64,000 bases of DNA from contig NC_073695.1 of the NCBI RefSeq assembly GCF_029784165.1, positions 192,971,357 to 193,035,356 of the forward strand, in the 5' to 3' direction. The translations under genes and the position numbers were made by a program. The notes beneath the pieces were generated by a model. It was not told the origin of the DNA, did not search any database, and saw only the letters and a list, made by a program, of their open reading frames with translations. Position 1 is the first letter of the stretch. Every line of letters begins with the position of its first letter. This DNA comes from Wyeomyia smithii. Lineage: Eukaryota; Arthropoda; Insecta; Diptera; Culicidae. Positions 11,201 to 23,200 of this stretch are shown piece after piece.

Positions 11201-14200
11201 GAAGCACGTCATCCTGAGTGGCGCCTGGTTCGAAGACAACATTATACGAGAAAAGCTTTGGTTTCTGACCCCCACTTCCATAACTCGCAGGAATGCCGTC
11301 GCACTGAAATAAGTAAAAACTCAAATCAATCATATTTATACTGTGATTGCCGACGTATTTTCAAACCAGGATTTGACCGTTCCCGGGAAATTGAGCAACC
11401 ATATCGTCACCATTTCGTATCTCTCTAACGTCCAGTGGTCGAACTCGAACGACGACGTTGATGTTATCCTCTGGGGTTCCCGGGAGTGAACTACCACTTC
11501 CATTCGAAGACTGTGTGATATTGTCCAGATTATCGATGCTGCCCCGACTGGAAAAAATGATAAATTTGCTGAAAGTGAACTTTTATAGTGGCAACATAAA
11601 CCTAGTACCACAGACTAACAGACATAACACATCGAACAAATTTTCAATAAAATCATCGTTTGGATGATTTCAGTACTTTACGTTAGTAACACTAGCACCA
11701 TCTGCCGTTGTGTTCGCGCTGCGTCATGTATTTCGACATCAGCGCCAGCGTTACTGCATGTGTCAAATGGGGAACTGCAAAATATGTATGAGATTGCATG
11801 ACAGCGCCCCAGACGACGTTTTCGCGCGATGATTGTTATTCGATTGAAAATTTGAAATGAACGTTTTTTGTGGCGATGGAGCTAGGTTCCAGTGTTACGT
11901 CTGTTAGTCTGTGCTAGTACGGTCCATTAAAGCTAACTGAATTATCATACCCGGATTATGACAATCCAAAAGGTTCATGGAGTTTTCATATTTAACCCCG
12001 AAAAAATGCTGAATGAACTAGGTAAAAGAATACAATTACAGGTTAATTGGCTAATCACTGTCCAAGCAAGTATCATTTCAGTAAGTTATTGAGGGACTTG
12101 GAACCGGAACCTCGGAACATTTACTCCGCAAATTTTGAGTATCGATACAAAGTAAACTGTGAATCTATCTATGTCTTATATTGAAAAACTTCCGAATCCC
12201 ATCAAGATAAATTCCATACGAAATACCAGAATATCAGGTTGTGATACCTTTTACTGATTTTCCCTGAAATTCGAATTCCGAAATGTGGATAGTTTACGCG
12301 AATGGCGAATGCCAAATTCATGTGGTTTGTTCCTACACGGCACTCAGATTTACGCAATCTCCTTTCGTGATTTAGTACCACAGGATTTTCAAAGCAGATT
12401 TTGGAATTTTATTTTCATATATTCATTTGTTTATTCGAACCTCTAGAATAATCACAGACCAACGGACATAACAAAAAAAGCACAGCCTTGGTGCTACATT
12501 CCGTATCGGAATTCGACCTTCTGTTTTACTATACACAGACTTCGCAGCCGACTGTTAAGTGTACAGGACAATTGCGGGGCTAGCGCTACGATCCTACGGA
12601 CACTAACAATCTCTTCCGAGCTGGGACTCGAACATACGACGACTGGCTTGTTAGGCCAGCATCGTACCTCGAGACCAGCTGGGAGAATAACAGACATAAC
12701 ACGTCGAACAAATTTTCAATAGAATCATCGTTCGGATGTCTCTAGTACTTTACGTTAGTAACACTAGCACCATCTGCTGCCGTGTGCGCGCTGCATCATG
12801 TATTTCGACATCAGCGCTAGCGTTACTGCATGTGTCAAATGGGAAACCATAAAATATGAATGAGATTCCATGACAGCGCCACAGACGGCGTTGTCGCGCG
12901 ATAATTGTTTTTCGATTGGAAATTTGGAATGATCGTTTTTTGTGGCGATGGAGCTAGGTTAGTCTGGGGAATAATATTACTTCTATGCAAATTGATAAGA
13001 AATTACATATATAAACATTACATTAAGAAGAAATAACATGTGGAAAAAGTATTACTTCTATGCAATTTTATAAGAAATTTATATTATATTTATATGCAGC
13101 TCGCATATTCCGTAAAAAGCGACTCCAGTGTAGAGATGAGCGTACCAGAACACATTTAATTCGTCCAATTTTTTTCCCTTACCCAGTATTTCAGATGGTA
13201 TCGAAACACTAACAGACATAACACTTTGACCAAATTTTTACGCTTAAAACTAAACTTTGTCAGATGGAATCAGAGTGCCTGTATATTACTCAAGTGGCCA
13301 CAGCTCACCCTGTAGAACTGTTTATGTGAACGGTGTACCGACGCAGCACTTGATTTCCTTCCCTCTTTGGCAATATTTTCGAAGATGAATGAACATGCTA
13401 TTTCTTGCTTATTTTACCGTACCAATCAGCCAAGGGCCGTGATGCCGTCCGGCATCCTCACGACGTGACCAGCCCACCGCAGCCTATTGACTTTCGCCAG
13501 GTGTGCAATGAGGTTCACTCCAAGCATTGCGTGCAGCTTATAGTTTATGCGCCTTCGCTATTTTCAGTCGTCCGTCTGTACTACTACCACTGTAGATAAT
13601 TTACAGCACCTACTATTCGAAAACTTCAAGGGCGTTCAGTCCTCCGCGAAAGCGTTGTTGTCTCGATTCCGTAGAGGATTACCGGTATTAACAGGGTTTT
13701 GCACAGCGTCAACTTCGTGCGTCGTCACATTCGATTCGATCAAAGCGTCTTCCGACGTGACAAGTAGGTACGATTTCTAGCTTCAATGCGTCTCTGGACT
13801 GCTTTGCTGGTGGTATTGCCGGCGGTGGAGCCTACCGCCTGCATGTATTTCGTTTTCAGCGCATTTATTCACAGTCAAATTCGACTGGCTTCAGCTTTCA
13901 GTCAGGCGTGAATCTCTTCCGTCATCGCAAAGTTACGTGTTATGATGTCAAAGTCATCCGCTAAACCCAGAAGCTGAACCAACCTTGTGAAAAACGTGTC
14001 CCTCGTATCAATGCCCGTACTCCGGATCACATCTTCAAACTGAAAACTCCATCACCTTGTCTAAGCCCTCTGCGCGATTAAAAGGTACTCGAGGGACTCC
14101 CCAAAATACGCACGTAGCACATCACTTGAGTTATGGTGGCCGTCAGTTTATCCGGGAATCTGTCGTCGTGCATAATCTTGGTTGAAGATGACAGACGATG

Positions 14201-17200
14201 GAATAGGATCTGCGAAAAAAAATTGTAGGCGGCATTGATAAGCGAGATACCGTGATAGTTGCGGCACTCCAGCTTGTCGTCCCCCGAGTGCCTCTATCCT
14301 CTCGTGTGACAGCTTTTCCTCCTCCCAAATCCTGTAGATGACCCAGTGCAGCGCGCTAACCAGTCCGTCCAAGAGTTTGCTCGAAAATCCGTCTTTACTG
14401 GCTGCTTTGTTGTTTTAAGCTCTCCGATCTCATAACGAACTTCATGAACATCGGGGGCTGGTACTCAGTCATCTACTGCTGGTGCTCCTAGGTCAGTTCC
14501 TGTTCTGCTTCTGGTTGCTGTATCGCTATTTAGGTGTCCATCGAAGTGCTCCTTTCGCCTGTCGACAAGGTTCCCGTCCGCGCCGTTGCACATGTCGGCT
14601 TGCGACACATAACATCTGTGAGACTGATTAACCTTCTCATAGAATTTCCGCGTATCGCCTGGCACGGTAACGATTCTGCATAACAATTCTCTTGATCTTT
14701 CGTCTGAGAATCGTGGTCATGTCGTTACGCACCCGTTTGTACTTGGTCTTGGTTTTTTGTACATTAGTTAGGTAATTTCCAAGCAATTTTGTGAACGTCT
14801 TTACGTGGAAAAAAAGGTACTTCGGAGTACCAGCCCTCGAGAAGATACAAAGTTAACACATCGCTAGCCGTTGTCGTTCGTCTGGGTCTGTAGGTTGTGC
14901 AAGCCGATCACCGGTTTCTACATCTCTCCTCTACCAATCTAAGCGTTTATGTCCCCGAAAGCAATCTTGATTTCTCAACGCGAGCAGAATTTTTGAATCT
15001 CTAACTGCGCGTACAACGCTTTTTTCTTTACATCGCGTCTTCATTCGCCACGTGCACGTTGAGGATGGTAGTAGTAGAACTTCCCCTTCCCTGTCAGCAT
15101 AGGACCATGTTCCCACCGGTTCACCGATCTTTGCTTGGTTGCTCGTATCCCAGACGGTACCACGTAGAGGTAGGATCACGAGTTGCTGAGTATTCTGCTC
15201 TGGACCACACTAAGATCTATTTAATGCCAACTAGTACAGGATGTGAGATTAAACAGTGGGACTAGTTCGTCAGGGGTTTTCTTCGTCATAATTTTTGCTT
15301 CATTCTAATGAGAAATATATGACGAAGAAAACCCCTGCCGAAGTAGTCCCACACCCTATACGTTAGTTGAGTTTTGCATAATCCAACGCAATTGTCTCAT
15401 GTTCACGTTCAGCTATACAATTTCATTTCCATGATTCATTTTATTGACTTCGTGTAACGGAAATGAACATCGAACATTTTCAATATAACGGGTGACAGCC
15501 ATAAATTTGTATTACTTTTCTGTTGTCAAAAAAACTAAACATTAAAATACATTTATTAAGAACAAAAAAAAACATTTGAGAAAGGCCCTTTACCTGGACG
15601 ACACTGAGGTAGATTCGTTGGGTTGCGTGTTTGGGGTACGAATGGAGTCGAGTGGTTGTCCTGAAAAGTTTGTGTTTTTTTTTTGCGTAGTGTAATGATA
15701 TTTTATTTAACCAGAGCACATACCTTTTATCTGTATGGTGTTTTCGAAAAAAACAGAATTAAACTTCATTTTTTCAAACATTCGTTCTGATATACATTTT
15801 GCCACTACACGCAAAAGTTATAGTGTGCGTAACCAGATCATTTATGAGCTTTCTTAGAGCATTCAATGATCTATCTTGGAACCAGTACAACGCATGTGCG
15901 TTGGGCAAAACGCATTTGATGCTCTAGCGTATTTTGAATGTATTTGACAGCTCCCAACCACTTCGCTTAAAACGATTTCATCGGTGTTGGTATCGTCATA
16001 ATGATTTGTAGTGGTATTGGTAACGTTTTTCAGGAGCCTGCTCTAGTTGATGCAGTGTATACACAACACCTACCATTCGATTTCTGAGACTTTTTTACTC
16101 AAAATAAGATCCCAAGTATCACACAAAACATGTTAGAAAATAAGTAACAACGAAAGTAGTCATATAAGTGTACTACAAGCGAAATTAAAAACTTGTGTTA
16201 TTATATTGTGTTTGAGGTTGTTTTTCATCAGTAATACAACCGTATTTCAAGAACAAGCTCATTTTTTCTGGTTTTGGAGATGTTTTTAATAACATGAGTT
16301 CAACAATTAATTATCATCTATTTATTGAAAGTTTAAGACCAAAAAAAAAGATAAAACAATGGCGAAAAAACACTAATATGTTTACATATATTCTACAAGT
16401 AAGAATTTTCCCATCCATCATTCTTAGTTTACTCGATACAGATATATCGGCACGAGATACACAGAAACAGATTTTGTCAAATACTACAAGGTATACAGCC
16501 CTAGGGTTGTATGAAATGGCGACGTGGGACTAAATACTGTAATTACAGACACAATAAATTCATTTGTTCTGTGATTTACGTGTTTTAATTCTCACCCTCC
16601 CGTCATTTTTTCAGAAATATATTTAATTCGACTCGAAAGAACTTCATTTACACCTGGTGATGTTGTAGTGTTTTTATGTGTGCAAACAAAATATAACAAT
16701 TACAACGAAGTTAAAGATTCTTTTTTTTTTTTGCTTAACAAGTTTGTTACGTTTGCCAACAATTACATTCACTGTATTACGAAGACAGCTAATATAAGTA
16801 TATTATTTTATTTCTAAAGTTAAAAATAAAAAAATATCTAACAATGTCGAAATGTAAAAAAAAAGATTCTTTTTCGATCTTAGTAAATGGACAAAAAATT
16901 CAAAAGTACTCACCGGCTTTTACTCTTCTATAAATTAGTATTTTGAGGAACTTACTCGTTAGATATTATGTTGGTCACGATTATTTGGTGAATATCGAAG
17001 ATAAAAATAAATAAAAATAGCTTATAACCGTTGCAAAAATGTTTAATTCTTGTTGAGTAATTTATGGTTTTTATGATAATCATATTCATGAGGTCAACTT
17101 TCAATCACCATCAGTAGGTGCATTGCAGTTTTTATTGCACGCGAATATAAGTCGTGCCAGCTGCAATGATAGACGACAAGAATCTAGCGGCGCTCTGCTC

Positions 17201-20200
17201 CACATATACTCTACGGTACTGTTGCTTTTACCAGAATGTTTTCTTTCAAGACATCAGTTTCTGTTACGCTCTAACAGCAGGATTAGAAATTGTTCAAAAA
17301 AGGGGCTGTTTCAAGCTTTTCGAAAACCTTTACCTTCGAGACATCAAATTAGTTTAGGTTCATGGAAGTAAACATAAATTGTCCTTTTGGGACAGGGAGA
17401 CTCTGTCAATTTTATCTATCCAACAACATATTGGTTATTGTTATCCATCATGTGGTTATGCTGTTGTTATCGTTTGAAACCTGACGCAACATTTGCAGTT
17501 TCATTCCCAATTTTACAGAATGCATACCAGTATAGAAAACAAAGACGTAGTCCCACGTCAAAAAAAAAAATACAGGTATAAATGTGGCAACCCTGCTTAC
17601 AACACAGCTGAGCGGGAGAAGAGTGGTGAATCACTCTGGGTATATGTTTCTCTCACGTTCTCAGCACGTTCTGCAGTGATCTCTGTTGTGTTTGAGCGTA
17701 TTGTCCTTTTGTGTGAAAAAGAGCACACCAGTTTGCTATCTCTCTGGAGAAATATCTCAGCACGATTTGCTGCTCGCTTCAAGCAAGTGCGTCGCTTTGC
17801 TCAGTAGTGTGAGGCCTTTGTCATGCTGAATGCTAACGCGAGAGATCGGGCGAGAAGCTTGCCGTGGGTTAATGAACAGCTCTACTTACGGCTGTTCATT
17901 AACCTACGGTTGGTTTCTCGCCCGATCGCTCGCGTTGGCGTTCAGCATGACAAAGGCCTGAGGCTCTGGTTATAGTGGACGTGAATAACGACGCAAGACG
18001 ACTTGCCTTGCCGTATAGTTAGGATTGGTCGATCTTGGATCGATCTAAAGAGAATCGATCTTTTCCGCTCCGATCTTCGATTTTTTTGATCGATTTTTCA
18101 GCCCTGCAAAAATCGAAAAGATCGTTTACTTTTCGATTTGATCTTTTCGAAATTTAATTTATGTTTCAGCATGCAGCAATTTTTTTAGATCCAATTTTGA
18201 GTCATTGTCAGTGATCGTGTTTCGTTGTTTTATCGGGTTTTGAATGGTTGCGTGCGATTATGACATTATTATGCCTCCTTATAGTCCATTCCATTCCTGC
18301 AAAAAAATGCAACTGGTGACGAAATATGATATGATCGGCGTTCATTCAAATCGAACCAAGCTCCAAAAACATTATTTCGAGTAATCGGCGCTCAAAGTTC
18401 TAGGAAATTTTTGTTATACAGTCGAATTTCGCTAGTTGCACTGAACCCGCAGCTCATCTAGTGAAAAACTTTCAGTCGTCGGGCTGAGCTGTCAAAGTTG
18501 CAAATCGATCAAAGAGCACACCGATTGTTTCTTGTTGTTAGGACTACAACTGGGAACGCAGAAAAGTTCTATAAAACCGTTGAGTTGGTTGACAAACCGC
18601 AAAAGTTCAAAACCCTTCGTTGAGAATGATGTTGCTTGTACTAATTTCTCTCCTACTTTTTTGGATTTTCTTCAATGTTTTCCATATTAATAGAGCTTCG
18701 TTTGATGCCATGCACAAGGTCAAATTTGCAAAGAAATACGAAAAGTGCAGCATAGGGCCAAATTCGAAATTGGCTCATTTAAGCCACACATCACACATTT
18801 GAAGCCAAAAATGAGTGCTCAATAATAACGTGTTCTCAAATACTTTCAAAAATACGCATAGCTCTACGTTGCATTATTACGCCAGAAAACTTATATTGTT
18901 TTTCTAACAATTGATTAAAATATTGTTTGTTTACATTTATACTCAGCTTCATTTGTTTTTATTTGAATAAATTCTACTTTCTGCGTTAAAATGCATCCAC
19001 AAACCCCTCAAACGAAAATCAACGTTATCAGAAATGATGTTTGGCTTCGATTCAGTTGGGCTATAGCCCAACGAGCGGGAGCCCAACTAAATCGTAACTC
19101 AACTAAACATAACCCAACGAGCGAAATTCGACTTTTTTCTGGCGTATCACAGAAAACGAGGCGAGCGGCGAGTTACTCGCCTGACCAATTTTGGTATTAC
19201 AGATGGCGAGTCGGCTGGGTTTTGGACAAATAGCTCGCCTGCGAAACTGTTCGACTCAGTTGTCAGCAGCCAAGTTTCACTTGCGATCCCTAATACAACA
19301 TTTTACCCGCCTCGTCAGTGACTTAATTTTCGAAAAAAATGGGGCTTGGTTCGGACTGGTCGCACACCGACCATCTCATAATCATTGCTATCCTGTATCA
19401 CATTCCACACACAATAGAGAAAAAGTGTGATATTTTGACGTATGATTCTGCAATGTATTTTGAATGATGTTCCGACACGCTAACAAACACATAACCGAAG
19501 TTTTCAAATGATGTAAACTTTTAGGTATATTTCTTCAACAACCTTTCGAACTTGATAAAACAATCTATTCCATCTCCTGTGCATTATAACCACGGACGGT
19601 GCTATAACATTATAAGCTTTAGTTCCAATCAGTTAGTATGAATTTCACAGCGCCGCAAAAAAGTGCTATAAAAGATCGATCCAGTTGAGATCGATTCCGC
19701 AGCTCCGATCTTTTTGGTGTATCGATCCAAGGACCGTTTGAATGAAACGATTCTCAAGATCGATCTTTCCCTGAAGATCGCCCAATCCTACGTATAGTAA
19801 TGAATGACACACATTTGGATTTGAATCATGCACCCAACGTAAACGGGGAACATTTTATTACTTTAGGGCAATTTTTTATTACTTATTGTGTCTTATGACT
19901 GCGCATTATACACAAATAGTAATAACCGAAAAGTAATAAAAATTATGACGGACACACGCTTGTATGTGTTTCTGCAGGAGAACATACAGCCAAGCACCGC
20001 AATGCATGTGTTAGCAAGACTTCACTCGCTGAACGATCTGGTTCATTTTTGTCTCCCTTCATCCACACATAATCAGAATCTCAACCGTCAACCTCAAATG
20101 TCCAATTAGAAACACTTTCGTTTCGTCCCCCAGTGTTTACTTGAAATGGCAATATATAATACTGTCTGACCAGAGTTGCCGAAGTTGCGAATATTGTTCT

Positions 20201-23200
20201 GGATGGGCACGAGTTTTGTATATTCAAACAGGTCCAAATGAGTTTCCATGAACCAATGATTATGTGCTGTAAATAGCTTGCAAGAAAGCGAATGTTTTTA
20301 TTTTTCTCTAACGCAGTTTACAGATCGTGATGTCATTTTAAGGCGCATTTCAAGTCTTTGAAATCATCAACGTTTGCATACTCTATGACGGGGAAAATGT
20401 TGCTTGGCAGCTCTTGTCATATTTTTTCGCTACTCCGTATGCGTACAACGAGCGAACTAATACACGCCCACCGGATGAATTGGAGATTGAAAAAACTTGT
20501 AACATGTGCAACTTATGCGACGGTGTGTGATTTTTTTTGACTTGAGGTGGAAAGGGAGCATTTTTCGACAGAAAAAACGTTGCATGTGGTTGAAACGACC
20601 ATTATCAGATAGTCGTATTCTCATAACACGTGCTAAATATATGACAGTATGTGTTGTTACTTAACTGGGGAAGAATTTTATTGCTTTTTAAGTAATAGAT
20701 TTGTTACCTAAAAGGTAATTTTGCGCTATTGCTTTTAAAGTAATAAGGAAAAGTTTTGCGTGTACACAATCGAGACCGGAAGATTTTTGTTTTAAAAACG
20801 ATTTACCGCAAACTTTTTGCCACAATTGTTGTGCAGTTCATAGCGAGCTTTAGGGCAACTTTGTCGAATAGTGTATTTGTTTAATTGGCACTTGGTTCGA
20901 TTTGGTTATGCAGCCGACCAATTGCAGCGTTAACACTGCGATCTCCCGAGCCGAAATACGAGCATACGATGATTGGTCAGTTACAGCATCCAGCATCGTA
21001 CCTCGAGACCAGCTGGAAAGGTTTTTTTTTTTGATAGGGGATGTTTGTGATTAATTTTTTTATTCACTAATACACTTAGCTTTTTACGCGGCTTTTTTTA
21101 CGCGGATTCCGGAATTTACGCGGTTTTTTTTTTACGCGGATTCCGGAATTTACGCGGTCTTTTTTACGCGGATTCAGGAATTTACGCGGTATTTTTTTTT
21201 GCCCGGATTTCGGTTCCCCTTCACTCGGAATGCAAAATTAACGATGTTTTTTTTACGCGGATTCCGGAATTTACGCGTTTTTTTTCTACGCGGTTTTTTT
21301 TTTACGCGGCACGTATCCCCCGCGTAAAAAGCGATGTAGTGTATTTATTCAGAATTTATATTGTGTGTTCTGCCACAAACGGTGACATATCAACACTATT
21401 ATACATATTTTAAATTCTATTCCATTTAAAGATTGTATTTGCTTCCGCAGTTAAGTGAATATAATTGTAGAAAAATTGTTAACCTATTTGTCAAGCAAAA
21501 AAAAATGAATTTAAAATCAAACCTTAATCTAATCTTACACCTATCTTACTGACTATAAAGTGAGCTAATCGTTCTAATTGAGGATTGAAACCAGTGGTGG
21601 GCACCGCTAACCGAAAATTTAGCGACGCTAATCGCTAAGTCGCTAACCGGAAAATTCAGCTCGATAATCGCTAAACGCTAAACGCTAAACCCACATTAGC
21701 GGAACTTTCGCTAATCGCTAATCGCTAACTTTTTAATATGTAAATAGTCATAGCGCTGTATTTATTGCTCGTGTTTTGTAAGTATTGGACCACTTTGATC
21801 TAATTTGGTTAAACAAACGAAAACAATTACTTTTTAAAGCTATTTACAGTAAGAGGTTTACGAAACGGTATTCTTATTTGATTTTGTATAAACAATAATA
21901 ACAAAAGTTATTTAGCTTACATTGAAAATAGATACTCTTAAGAAAAGTTTTCATAAAAATTCAATTATTATCTGAATCGAAAAAGTAGAACCAAAATTTT
22001 CATAATTTCAAGCGCATTGCAATTTACCAAAGTTCTTGGTGTGCCGAAAATTCAATCTAGACCTTGTGCTTGTTCTTGTACGATAACTGAAACTCCATTC
22101 TAGGGTAAAAAACTGACAAAAGTAACTTTCGCAGTAAAGTATGTTCATCTTTCGAAGCAATTTACGTACGCCATCAGCAATTCACAGTTTTTCTAAATAC
22201 TTTTATTGTCGCTTCACTACAAAATTTAGCGAATTAGCGATTAGCGTTTCGAAGGCCAAAATTTTAGCGACGCTAACAGCTTCGCTAACCAGCTCAAAAA
22301 TTAGCGAAATCGCTAAATCGCTAACTGAATTTTAGCGTCGCTAATTAGCGAATTAGCGAATGATGAAACGGGTTTTGTTTCCACAGTAGTGAGCCAGTGT
22401 AGTTAACTTGTGCTAGACCAGCGAGGACGCTTTAATATCATTTTCATAAGTTTATCCTGATCCTTTGAAGCATCTTCTTTCTGGTTGTACAACAACTTGT
22501 CCAGATGGGGACTGCATATAACATTGCTGGTCTAATTATTTGTTTGTAAATTACAGTTTATTCTTGAGACAAAGTGTAGAATTTCTGTTGATAAAAAAAT
22601 ACAAACATTTTATATATTTATTATTGCACTTTGTTTGAATATTCTCAATGTGCTTCTTGAAAGTAAGATTTTGATCATAAATTAGCCATAAGTATTTAAC
22701 TTGATTCGACCAATTTAAGATTGCGCCGTCCATCTTAACAACATGATTATTGGTGGGTTTGAGAAAAGAAACTCTTGATTTATGAGGAAAAATAACACAG
22801 TGCAACAATTTTTTTGCCTTGGCTTCTATGTATGATTTTTTGATGAAGTTTGATGCGAAAACAAATTTCCCCGAGTTTGAACATATTTCAACTTAAGGGG
22901 CAATAATGGCGCCATTTTGAATTTTTGAGAAATCGGAAATTTTCGATGTTTTTTCGACGCCATTTTGTATTAAGACCAAATATAAATATTCTATGAGTTT
23001 GTCCACATATTAGCATCTTCTTACCCATCTTTAAAAAAAAACAGATCTTAAATCGGACAAAATCTAAGCTCAAAACGGTGATTTTACGAAACCGGTTTTG
23101 GCATAGTTTAGGTATACTTCACAGAGCAAAATAATATCGAGTATGTATGAGTATTAATGGTAATGCGCTAGTATCTAAAAGTGATAGTCAAATTATACCT

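Noticed and set aside
18620..18802. Short hydrophobic membrane peptide
   Set aside because: Sits inside a non-autonomous transposon, AT-rich chance frame with no conserved context.
21073..21341. CRISPR-like array of TTTACGCGG repeats
   Set aside because: Spacing is irregular, spacers are not unique, the ends are inverted and TA-flanked, and the genome is an insect's.
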